A DNA stretch of 28,500 nt, from contig CASHSZ010000042.1 of assembly GCA_949358305.1 (NCBI GenBank), positions 47,501 to 76,000 of the forward strand. The letters are read 5' to 3'. The translations under genes and the position numbers were made by a program. Of this stretch, positions 19,765 through 28,500 are shown piece after piece. This stretch comes from Strigamia acuminata (Eukaryota; Arthropoda; Chilopoda; Geophilomorpha; Linotaeniidae). The notes beneath the pieces were generated by a model. That model was not told where the DNA came from and made no database searches. It was given only the letters and a program-made list of their open reading frames with translations. How positions within the stretch are numbered: the stretch's first letter is position 1; the number at the start of each line of letters is the position of its first letter.

Positions 19765-20220
19765 ATTGAAACGTTACATTTTTATAGCGTGTCAATGATA
19801 AAAATGGTCATTTTGGATGAAAAACGGCCATTTTGGATGAAAAATGGCCACTTTTACTATAAAAAATGGCTGAAAATGGCCATTTTTACTATGACAAATG
19901 GCTGAAAATGGCCATTTTAATAAAAAAAGGCCATTTTTACTTCGAAAATTGGCTAAAAATGGCCACTTGAGTGAGTGACAATGCCAAAAAACGCGTGCAA
20001 ACGCCTGCGAACGCCCCAAAACGCCCCAAAACGCCAGATGACAATGCAACTTGAGGCATAAAACTTGAAAACACAATTTTAAACGTCACAAAAGTTGAAA
20101 CAAAGATGAAAAATTAATTTTTTGCCTCAAGTTGCGCGATTTTCAGGCCTTTTGGAGTGTTTTTGAGCATTTTTTGGCGTTCTCAGCGGCGTGTTTGCCT
20201 CAAATAAACGCCGGTTTAAA
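19765..20220. repeat. Composite hairpin repeat, copy R2, with a GGCCATTTT block
   Basis: A tandem of AAAATGGCCATTTT-type words (about 19795-19965) leads into the left hairpin arm (19967-20066). The right arm follows at 20115-20192, and then a truncated palindrome (AATAAACGCCGG) near 20205. Order and sequence match R1, R4 and R5. Confidence 0.75.
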
Positions 20221-20411
20221 CAAAAAATGACGTCATTTTTGGTTTAAAATTGAAGTAAAACACAAAATATTTTAGTTTTTAAATGCAACTGGTCTAAATT
20301 TTGTCAAATGTTGTCATACTTCTTGAAAGTCATCATTTATTGATAAAAAATTTGAAAATTTACCTAATTGTAGCATGTATTTGTGGTTAGTTTTGATTTG
20401 AATTCAAACTG

Positions 20412-20592
20412 TAATTTTTTGCTTCGAGTTGCGCGATTTTCAGGCGTTTTGGGGCGTTTTTGAGCTTTTTTTGGCGTCCTCGGGCGAGCTCGCGCGTGCA
20501 CGTCACAAGTAACCCTAATCAGGAAAGAACCTACAAAAACTATGGCTTGCCTCGCATAAACGCCGGGGCGTTTATTCATTTTCAAAAAGACA
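20412..20592. repeat. Composite repeat, copy R3 (right arm only) with palindrome
   Basis: Only the right hairpin arm (20412-20506) is present, followed by GTAACCCTAATCAGG and the palindrome at 20555-20576. It is a truncated copy. Confidence 0.7.
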
Positions 20593-21339
20593 AATGAAAT
20601 GGATAAATAAAGAAATTAGCGGGGAAATCCAACATGGCGCCCACTTCAAATCCGCTAGAGCGGCAAAACACGACATTTGAATTTCAACACAAGAATAAAA
20701 TCAAGAATACACACTGTATTGAATAAAATAACATTAGGAAATGTAATTTCCTACAACAAAAGCACTATTTATTAAAAGAACACTTGAAAATAATCGTTTG
20801 CCGAACGGAATGAACTCGGTCAGCAGCGCACAAGTGCGTACCGACAACGAACGCTCGAAACGACAAAACGACCGTTCCGGGACAAAAATAAAGCAAACCA
20901 ATCGACAGATCACCCCCAAATTAGTCTAAATCAATTCTAAAACCTATCCATAACACAAGAATAAGGTCCAAACAAAAGGTTAGAAGTTTGAACACAACCG
21001 AACTAGATTAAGAAATATGACGTCACGCGTCTTACGCAAGTGATCTGTAAATCGACGAATGCACTAAAAATCATCCAAAATCACACAAAATGAGCAAGAA
21101 TTAAAGAAATAAGACACAGAGAAGTAATAAAACTTTAAATAGCAATGAATAAAGATAATATCAATATCATAGACACTAAAATTCATGAAAACACTGTAAC
21201 TTTTAATAAATCACAAAAAATGAAAGTTTAATATGTAAAAATATCTAAAAAGCTGAAATTCAAGAAAAGCAAAAATTAAAGACACTTTGTTAACTTTAAT
21301 TAAGACAATAAATGACATAAAATCCGGACACAACAATTA
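20593..21339. other. AT-rich stretch, nothing recognisable
   Basis: Mostly A-rich on the plus strand with a slightly GC-richer patch at 20800-20890. A 61-codon minus-strand frame crosses that patch but has no recognisable motif. I see no RNA gene, LTR or terminal repeat. Confidence 0.5.
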
Positions 21340-21830
21340 TTCCATTTTGGATGAAAAACGGCCCTTTTGGATGAAAAACGGCCATTTTGGATGAAAAACG
21401 GCTAAAAATAACCATTTTTCTATGAAAAATGGCTAAAAATGGCTAAAAATGGCCATTTGATTGAATGACAACGCCAAAAAACGCCCAAGAACGCCCGCAA
21501 ATGCCTAAAAATGCCTAAAAACGCCCCAAAACGCAAAATGACAATGCAACTTGAGGCAAAAAACATGAGAACACAATTGTAAACGTTACAAAAGTTGAAA
21601 CAAAAATAAACAATTAATGTTTTGCCTCGAGTTGCACGATTTTCAGGCGTTTTGGAGTATTTTTTGGCGTTCTCAGGCGTACTCGCGCGTACACGTCACT
21701 GCCGAGTAAAAAAAACATACTTATTTCTTCAAGAGTTAAAAAGGAAGTAACCCTAATCAGGAAAAAAAATGCAAAAACAATGGCTTGCCTCGAACAAACG
21801 CCAGAAGTGAGGCGAGATGTTGTTTGCTTT
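21340..21830. repeat. Composite hairpin repeat, copy R4
   Basis: A GGATGAAAAACGGCC tandem (21350-21450) precedes hairpin arms at about 21460-21565 and 21613-21705. Then come TTATTTCTTCAAGAG, GTAACCCTAATCAGG and a TTGCCTCGAACAAACGCC end in which the palindrome's second half is lost. Confidence 0.75.
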
Positions 21831-21913
21831 ATTTATTAAATCAAATTAGGCGTTGCTAATTCACCTGTATCTCTTAGTTCGACGTAAGAACACGCGCTTT
21901 TTTTAAAATGAAA

Positions 21914-22245
21914 GCCCAAGTTGGGTTTCATAAACGTACCGTATTGCCTTGAATAAAAGCCGGGGTGTTTATTAATTTTTAAGACCAGAAACGAGGCGAG
22001 ATCACGACTCAAGATTAAGCGAGAAGAAATAAACGTGTTTCTTCTAAAGGAAGTAACCCTAATCAGGAAAAACTTACATAAACAATGGTTTGCCTTGAAT
22101 AAACGCCGGGGCGTTTATAAATTTTCAAGACGGGAGGCAAGGTGAGATGATGATGCGGTGCGACGCGAATAAAAGCCCAAGTTGGGTATTGCCTCGAATA
22201 AACGCCGGGGCGTTTATTAATTTTCAAAACCGGAAATGAGGCGAG
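21914..22245. repeat. Cluster of three 22-base palindrome copies
   Basis: Copies stand at about 21952-21973 (degenerate), 22099-22120 and 22197-22218. The last two contain AATAAACGCC, two bases, and GGCGTTTAT(T/A). Between them are GTAACCCTAATCAGG and AAGCCCAAGTTGGGT fragments, so these are nested or truncated composite units. Confidence 0.75.
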
Positions 22246-22254
22246 ATCAAAACG

Positions 22255-22735
22255 CCATTGAAACGTTACATTTTAATAACGTTTCAACGATAAAAACGGC
22301 CATTTTTGATTAAAAAAACGACTAAAAATGGCCATTTTACTATAAAAACGGTGAAAAAAAAACATTTTTACTCTGAAAAATGGCTAAAAATGGCCATTTT
22401 GACGAAAAACGGCCATTTTTACTACGGAAAATGCTAAAAATGGCCACTTGAGTGAGTGACAACGCCAAAAAACGCCTGCGAACGCCTGCGAACACATAAA
22501 AACACTCCAAAACGCCAGATGACAATGCAACTTGAGGCAAAAAACATGAGAACACAATTTTAAACGTCACAAAAGTTGAAATAAAGATGAAAAATTAATG
22601 TTTTGCCTCGAGTTGCGCGATTTTCAGGCGTTTTTGAGCGTTTTTTAGCATTTTTTGGCGTTCTCAGGCGTGCTCGTGTGTACACGTCACTGCCGAAGAA
22701 AAAAACAAACTTATTTCTTTTAGTTAAAATGTATT
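22255..22735. repeat. Composite hairpin repeat, copy R5
   Basis: The GGCCATTTT block (22295-22445) is followed by the left arm (22450-22545) and the right arm (22597-22690). The loop between the arms (about 50 bases, with CACAAAAGTTGAAA) is shared with R2 and R4. Confidence 0.75.
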
Positions 22736-22937
22736 TCAAGCTTTAACAGGGGTTTAAACAGGAAATGACATCATTTTTAGTTTAAAATTGAAGTAAAACA
22801 CAAAATATTTTAGTTTTTGAATGCAACTGATCCACGTTATGTCAAATGTTTCCATTACTTCTTGAAAGCCAAAAAATTTGAAAATTTAGCTAATTTCAGC
22901 ATGTATTTGTAGCTAGTTTTGATTTGAATACACACTG

Positions 22938-23060
22938 TAATGTTTTGCCTCGAGTTGCGCGATTTTCAGGCGTTTTGGGACGTTTTGGAGCAAAAAAAAC
23001 AAACTTAATTCTTCAAGAGTTAAAAAGGAAGTAATCCTAATCAGGAAAAGCCCACAAAAA
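22938..23060. repeat. Composite repeat, copy R6 (right arm only)
   Basis: Only the right hairpin arm (TTTTGCCTCGAGTTGCGCG...) and the AACAAACTT...TCAAGAG tail are present. It is the last copy in the cluster. Confidence 0.65.
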
Positions 23061-24117
23061 ACAATGCAAGATCACGCGGTACGACGCACGGACTCCCAGC
23101 GCACGGAATGCACGGACTTTCTGTGGACTTCCCGTGCACGGAAGACCGGCGCGGACATTTCCATTGGAGACCAGCGCAGAATTACCTACAGGCAATTCCG
23201 AATCAAAGGCTTCTTTATGGTTTATACATTACTTTGCAGTAGGTATGCCTGGCCTTGATTTGAAAGTGCAGTAAATTCTGCTGAATGCAGTGTTTTAAAC
23301 TCGCAGCAATTGCGATGGTGCCAACTATTGGAAAATAAATTTAAAATGTAAAACCAAAGAATTTGTAAAAAAAATTTGTTTTAATCAATTGCAATAATGA
23401 TATTCTACTTAATTGTTGGATTATGAAACGTGAAACCAATCCCATGATTAGGAAATATAAATTTTATTAAATTCATCGTGTATCTCACATCTCACATTCA
23501 CTGCCATTTACTTAGTGTCATCCAAAAATCAGGTTTTATCAAATCCTGAGGTTATTCTAGTACGTCTTAACTGCCCGGCAGGTCGCGCAACCTGTGGAGC
23601 AACAATTGATGTAAATAGTGCAAGCAGCACGCACGGGAAAGTGCGCACTGATGGGTCCATGCCAGTGCAAGTACATTGGGTAATGTATTATTGCGAGCGC
23701 GCGTGTTTTCACACAATTACAATGTGCTGATTAAACCAACAGCATTATAGAAGCATTATAGACTGATTATATTGTATAATTTTTATTTTAACAAAACCCT
23801 GAATTTCATTTCTAATCGGTTTTTTTTTTTATTGACGCGCACAGAAGCGTTGTAGCATGTTCACACAATGTGGAATTTGCAAATTTGAGAAAGCGGCTTT
23901 CCCAAGGTTGATAAAACGCGCGCGATCGTGCGGAATATACAAATAAGTGAAATCCGCAAAATCAGCCATGAGACTGCGAACAGGGGGTCAAGGTATAGGC
24001 CGCCGTAATGTTAAAAATAGGGTCCCTTTCGCACTCCGAGAAATCCGCATGCGCGCCATAAGGTTAAACTACACGCGAATTTTTTAACTTTTATCGGGAC
24101 GCCGATAATTTATCAAT
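23061..24117. other. Non-repetitive stretch without a recognisable gene
   Basis: A moderately GC-rich patch at 23063-23190 has repeated GCACGGA words. A 71-codon plus-strand frame at 23515-23730 has no known motif. A T10-type tract lies near 23820. I find no tRNA, LTR end or terminal repeat pair. Confidence 0.4.
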
Positions 24118-24490
24118 TGTTGCGAACAATTTTCAATTCTTTGGTCAAAGAAAAATAACGAAACTACTTACTGTTGGAAGTTTCGTGTTTGCAGTTGGCT
24201 AAATGAATTAGCGTCGAAATTCTCAAGTCGAAAAAGTGAAGAGGAGACGAAGGGACGAAGTCACTGGTATCCACGTGTTTAACGAAGTGTTTTTTGTGCA
24301 ATGAACCCTGGGACTTTTATTCCCTATTAATTATCGGGTTCGAGGTTTAATCACACCTCGTAAATCTCGTATCCTCGTGAAGAGGCGAGAACATCACTTT
24401 TCAAAGTAATTCTCTGTATTTTAGTTAAAATACATGTAAATACAACCAAAAAATTAAAATATTCTATCGAATATTTAATTCATCGCAACA
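24118..24490 (-). mobile_element. Candidate 3' LTR of the Ty3/gypsy element
   Basis: The segment starts and ends in matched 8-base inverted termini (TGTTGCGA and TCGCAACA), giving TG...CA. It lies ~127 bases beyond the pol stop, on the correct side. On the minus strand an AATAAAAG element at about 24325-24315 could be the TATA box or poly(A) signal. Against it: no good polypurine tract abuts the proposed 5' end (a GGGGGACAAG lies ~60 bases upstream), and the partner LTR is outside the window. An alternative start is TGTAGTGATTC near 24570. Confidence 0.4.
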
Positions 24491-24616
24491 AATTCATATT
24501 TTAATATAAATTTCGATAAATATCGTAATATCTTGTCCCCCGGTGTTGAGATTATGAATCACTACACCTGTCAGACATGTAAATAATTACAGTCTCCAAG
24601 TTTTGAATAAAACTTA

Positions 24617-27600
24617 TCAATTCCAACAGAACTTTGAGGCTTTTCCTCGTTGTTGGTATGGTTTTTTAAATACTGCAGTGATGTTTCGCACGAAATTTTC
24701 ATCTGCATATTTAGGATTTGGTTTTCGTTCTCGTCGTGGACGAGTGCTAGTTCGTGGAACTATTGGTTGAGGTTTGCGGGGTTTTCGAGGCGCTTTCTTT
24801 GGAACTTCGCCTCTTTTTAACGCCGCTTTCTTTTCCATAGCAGTTAAGCGTTGTCTATGTCTATGTTTAGACTTTGTGGGCGCAGATTTGCCAATCTGCA
24901 CTGAAGTTGAGTCGGATAATTCCATTGGAATTTCTGAGGAAGTTTCAGGAATTAATTCCATTTCTTCAGCATCCGGAAGTTGATTACTTTCGTCCATCCA
25001 TTTAGGATTTTCTTGAGGCGAGTAAGAGGCGGACTTTTGTCCTATGTTCCAAGTCTCAATCGGGTACGACGGAGTATAGGGATACAACGCTTTAATATTT
25101 ACTGATTTTTCAATCGAACCATCAGCTAATTTGCGTAATTTATACGCTCCGCCCGGAAGTACTTTAGTAATTTCCCACGGACCATCTCTCTTCTCCGCGA
25201 AACCAGCAGAAATATTTTTATCTGCGCACGAGAGAATGTGAGTTTGTTTCCAAACTAAATCTCCAACTTCGAACTCCGTAATTACGAACTTTTGTTCGTG
25301 TATTTTTCTATGTCGTTCAAAATTCAATTGAATTCTACGATGCATCTCTTGATGCGATCTGCGTAATATATCTAATAGTACTCTGACATATTTTTCTGGA
25401 TTTTCTTTGTCAAATGGATTGGCATGTTTAATAATCCTTGGGTCGAAAGGTAATGTTACGATTCGTCCCGTGTTCAGTAGCATCGGGCTTGAGCCCGTTG
25501 CCGCTGAGACATTATTTCTCATCGCGAACGCGAATTCGTCTAAATATCGTGGCCATTGCGTGTGCACATCTGTGTACAAAGCCAGCATGGTTTTTATATC
25601 TCTATTGGCTCGCTCTGTCGGGTTCGCCTGAGCATGATACGTGCTTGTATGGGACGGGCGAATGTTGTACATTTCGCAATACTCATTGTAAATATCGGAA
25701 ACAAATTGTTTTCCATTATCGCTCACAATCTTTTTGGGGTGTCCCCATCTGTTTGTAACAGATCTTAATTCTTGAACGCAGTTAGCGCTCGTGGCTTTGG
25801 TCAAAGCCTTAATTTCAACAAACTTGGTACAATTGTCAATAATGACAAAAATATACTGGTTTTGGGACCTTCCCGCGGGTTTTGGGCCCATCAAGTCCAT
25901 GTTAATACATTCCCAAGGATTGGTCATGTTGTGGGGTGTGTAAGGAGCTGCGTGCCTTTTCTGTTGAATAGGTTTGTACTGAGCACAGTGCGTGCAGCTT
26001 TTGACGTAGTTCCTGACACTTCTACTCATACCAGGCCAGAAATATATTAAACGCGTTTTCTCAAGCGTCTTACTCATCCCAGCGTGACCGCTTAGGGGGT
26101 GGCCATGACAAGCGAAGAGTACTCGTTTTACGAGTGAACTGGGTACAACGGCTTTAAAGCCGTTTCCCGAATCGTTTAATTCCTCTTCGAATGAAGGGTT
26201 AAAATAGATGATCATTTGATCACCATCAACTTCTTTTTTGTCCAAACAATAATTTTTGACTTTGTTTTTCCACTCTTTTATTTCAGATTGTGGTATCCCA
26301 ACAACCTTGTCATTCAATAAATATTCCCGAATGCGTTTGCATTCAGTATCTAGTAACTGAGCATCTATTATTTCTCTCCTTGTAGGAGGGACTTCTTTAA
26401 GTACTTCAGTCAACGCACTGTACAAGGTTTCTTGTACTTCCTCCCCCTCCTTTTCTTCAGAACATTCTTTAGAATTTTCTGAAAAATAGGAACGCACACT
26501 AGCCAAATATTCTCGTTTTTCTGGGGCACGATTTAATGAAACAGAAGGATTTCCGTCCCATTCAGGCCAGTATTGTTTAATTTCAACAGGTTCTACATGA
26601 TCACGAAGAGGAATGTCTTCCTCTGTTAGTGGGGCTCTAGAAAGTGCGTCTGCAACTTGGTTAGCAGCACCTTTTCGAAAAACAATTTTAAAATTTCCAC
26701 ATTGGATTCTTAAGGCCCATCGGCCAAATTTCCCAGATGGTTCAGGCGTTCGCATCAACCATTTCAATGCTTCAGCATCTGATTCCAAAGTGAATGTGCC
26801 ATATTCGAGATATGGTTTAAATCGATCAATAGCCCACACAACTGCGAGACATTCGAGTTCCGGCGTTGTATAACGCTTCTCCGCTCCACGTAAAACTCTG
26901 CTTGCATAAGCTACAGGTCTGGGTACAGAAATGTTTTTCTGCTTCTTTTCATCGAATATATCGACGTCTTGGCAAAGGACAGCTCCTAAGCCTTCATGTG
27001 AAGCGTCAGTCATGACAACAAATGGCAAAGTCATATCTGGTTTGTGTAGACAATTGTCACCACAAAGTAGCTCTTTAATTTTATTAAAAGCTTCTGTCTG
27101 CTCATCTCCCCATTCAAATGGAGTTTTCTCATTCATCATACGTGTATATGGTGCGGCAATAGTTCCGTGATTTGGAACAAACTTCCTGAAGAAGTTAGTC
27201 ATGCCGTGAAAGCGCTGAATGTCTTTAGCACACGTGGGGGTGGGAAATTTCATGATCGCCGATATTTTATCGGGATCACCGAAGAGACCTTCGGGTTTAA
27301 TCCAGTGGCCCAAGAATTTTAATTCTGTACGCCCAAAACGAGATTTCGCTTTATTTATTGTCATGTTGGCTTGGTTAAGCCTTTCTAGAACATCTCGAAC
27401 GTGTTTGAGATGATCATCCCAATTATCTGAATATACAATTACGTCATCCAAATAGACTAACGCGTAGTCTTGTAAAGCTGAGCCTAAAATGCCTTCCATC
27501 AGACGCTGGAAAGTACAAGGCGCATTGCAAAGGCCGAACGGCATTCGCACAAACTGATATGGACCATTTGGCGTGTAAAATGCCGTCTTTGGACGATCTT

Positions 27601-28500
27601 CTTTACACATCTCGACTTGGTAGTAACCTTTGACAAGGTCAATTGACGTAAAATACCTAGCAGGACCAGTATTATGCAATAAAAGGTCAATACTTGGCAT
27701 TTGTATTACTTCGACTTCGGTGATGGCATTCAGCCACCGGTAGTCAATACACATCCTATACGAGCCGTCAGGCTTCGCAACGATGACTGGATGACTTATA
27801 AATGGCCCTTTGGCCTTTTCAATAAGTCCATCCTGTTCAAGTTCTGCAGCAAGTTTGGTCATAATGGCTCTCTTGGCCGGGTTATACATTCTATACTGCA
27901 TTTTGGGCAATGAATGCCCTTCTTTGAACTTAATACGATGTTGGGTCACGTTAGTGCACCCAACTTGATCACGAAATACATTCGGTATCGAGTTAACCAC
28001 TTCGCGAAGTGCTAGTCGTTGTTCCGGAGTGCAGTCGCTCTCCTCAACTAATTTTTCATCCCAAGTCAACACAGGAGTGTCTGTTAACTCAATTGAGTTG
28101 AGAGTGGACGACAGTCCTAAATAATCGAAAGTAATTCGATTCAACGGGGCGAGAGCCAAATTGGCCTCTTCCGATTCATAAGGAGCGGACCAATTAGGTT
28201 TATCTGCACAAGAGAACTCTTGTAAATGTGGATGCGGACTAATTTTCTGTCTGCGCATGAAATTGTGACCAAGTATCAAGCCACAAACTCGTTTTGCTAA
28301 AACGATGAAATTCATTGGTGTAAGTTCATCAGCCCATTGCACGCACAAAGTTATTTGTCCGACAGGCTTGTGTGCTACGCCTACAGCGTTAACCAACATG
28401 TTTCTGGGGGCCTCTTGCAAAAATTCTGGCAAAGCCTGAGTTTCAGACAAGAGTTGTTCCCCGATGTAACATTGAGATGCTCCTGTATCCATGAGCGCGT
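24617..28500 (-). CDS. pol: Ty3/gypsy retrotransposon Pol polyprotein, 5' end cut by the window edge
   Basis: The frame is open from the window edge to a stop at 24617, about 1,293 residues, with no frameshift. Numbering from the Met at 28492 (not a true start, since the protease motif LMDTGAS straddles it): protease DTGAS 2-6 and ILGHN 73-77. Reverse transcriptase covers ~200-400, with YLDD at 347-350. RNase H covers ~490-620, with TDAS (D496), ELE (E547), SDAE (D572) and ADALSR (D615). The integrase zinc finger is H798/H803/C833/C836, and the catalytic triad D866, D925, E960 has DD35E spacing. A GPY/F-like C-terminal module (RDGPWEI) lies near 1102. The last ~90 residues are very basic. The RT-RNaseH-IN order is that of Ty3/gypsy, not Ty1/copia. 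No env frame follows. Gag would lie beyond the edge. The intact frame suggests a young copy. Confidence 0.95.
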   Translation of the reverse strand, partial: ALMDTGASQCYIGEQLLSETQALPEFLQEAPRNMLVNAVGVAHKPVGQITLCVQWADELTPMNFIVLAKRVCGLILGHNFMRRQKISPHPHLQEFSCADKPNWSAPYESEEANLALAPLNRITFDYLGLSSTLNSIELTDTPVLTWDEKLVEESDCTPEQRLALREVVNSIPNVFRDQVGCTNVTQHRIKFKEGHSLPKMQYRMYNPAKRAIMTKLAAELEQDGLIEKAKGPFISHPVIVAKPDGSYRMCIDYRWLNAITEVEVIQMPSIDLLLHNTGPARYFTSIDLVKGYYQVEMCKEDRPKTAFYTPNGPYQFVRMPFGLCNAPCTFQRLMEGILGSALQDYALVYLDDVIVYSDNWDDHLKHVRDVLERLNQANMTINKAKSRFGRTELKFLGHWIKPEGLFGDPDKISAIMKFPTPTCAKDIQRFHGMTNFFRKFVPNHGTIAAPYTRMMNEKTPFEWGDEQTEAFNKIKELLCGDNCLHKPDMTLPFVVMTDASHEGLGAVLCQDVDIFDEKKQKNISVPRPVAYASRVLRGAEKRYTTPELECLAVVWAIDRFKPYLEYGTFTLESDAEALKWLMRTPEPSGKFGRWALRIQCGNFKIVFRKGAANQVADALSRAPLTEEDIPLRDHVEPVEIKQYWPEWDGNPSVSLNRAPEKREYLASVRSYFSENSKECSEEKEGEEVQETLYSALTEVLKEVPPTRREIIDAQLLDTECKRIREYLLNDKVVGIPQSEIKEWKNKVKNYCLDKKEVDGDQMIIYFNPSFEEELNDSGNGFKAVVPSSLVKRVLFACHGHPLSGHAGMSKTLEKTRLIYFWPGMSRSVRNYVKSCTHCAQYKPIQQKRHAAPYTPHNMTNPWECINMDLMGPKPAGRSQNQYIFVIIDNCTKFVEIKALTKATSANCVQELRSVTNRWGHPKKIVSDNGKQFVSDIYNEYCEMYNIRPSHTSTYHAQANPTERANRDIKTMLALYTDVHTQWPRYLDEFAFAMRNNVSAATGSSPMLLNTGRIVTLPFDPRIIKHANPFDKENPEKYVRVLLDILRRSHQEMHRRIQLNFERHRKIHEQKFVITEFEVGDLVWKQTHILSCADKNISAGFAEKRDGPWEITKVLPGGAYKLRKLADGSIEKSVNIKALYPYTPSYPIETWNIGQKSASYSPQENPKWMDESNQLPDAEEMELIPETSSEIPMELSDSTSVQIGKSAPTKSKHRHRQRLTAMEKKAALKRGEVPKKAPRKPRKPQPIVPRTSTRPRRERKPNPKYADENFVRNITAVFKKPYQQRGKASKFCWN

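Noticed and set aside
19792-20076. Minus-strand frames with repeated WPF motifs
   Set aside because: They are translations of the GGCCATTTT tandem block and occur wherever that repeat does.

Overview
The window looks like repeat-rich DNA from an animal nucleus, most likely an invertebrate; I cannot name the species. The evidence is spliced genes with short GT-AG introns (52-90 bases), tRNA-derived repeats with RNA polymerase III A and B boxes, a piggyBac-type transposase, a hAT-type MITE with an 8-base target duplication, and a Ty3/gypsy polyprotein. Nothing resembles a bacterial operon, and there is no CRISPR array or rRNA gene.

Positions 1-8000 are GC-rich islands separated by microsatellites. 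Two intact multi-exon genes lie tail to tail. One is a four-exon plus-strand gene (1555-3129) for a highly charged coiled-coil protein of about 450 residues. The other is a six-exon minus-strand gene (5798 to 3458) for a 643-residue piggyBac-like transposase. Their poly(A) signals imply overlapping 3' ends. On both sides stand tandem arrays of ~290-base units carrying a tRNA-like segment, all on the minus strand: two copies at 522-1300 and four at 6248-7870.

Positions 8000-18410 hold two related foldback (giant palindrome) elements. Their arms contain 56-base tandem repeats, and each repeat contains its own hairpin. P1 spans 8485-10297 and is flanked by two direct copies of a ~340-base repeat with a conserved intron-like segment. 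P2 has its core at 13540-15480, and its mirrored arms can be followed out to about 10970 and 18410. The two elements share an almost identical centre and a ~77-base spacer in opposite orientations, but their 56-base repeats belong to different sequence classes. P2's left arm is interrupted by a solo LTR (11040-11860, duplication AAAT). Its right arm has about 1.3 kb of extra DNA containing a hAT-like MITE (17177-17568).

Positions 18410-23060 are AT-rich and hold several copies of a composite hairpin repeat and of a 22-base palindrome with a poly(A) signal on each strand. I see no gene there. Positions 23060-24117 show nothing recognisable. The right end (24118-28500, minus strand) is the 3' part of a Ty3/gypsy retrotransposon: an uninterrupted protease-RT-RNase H-integrase frame running off the window, followed by a tentative 3' LTR.
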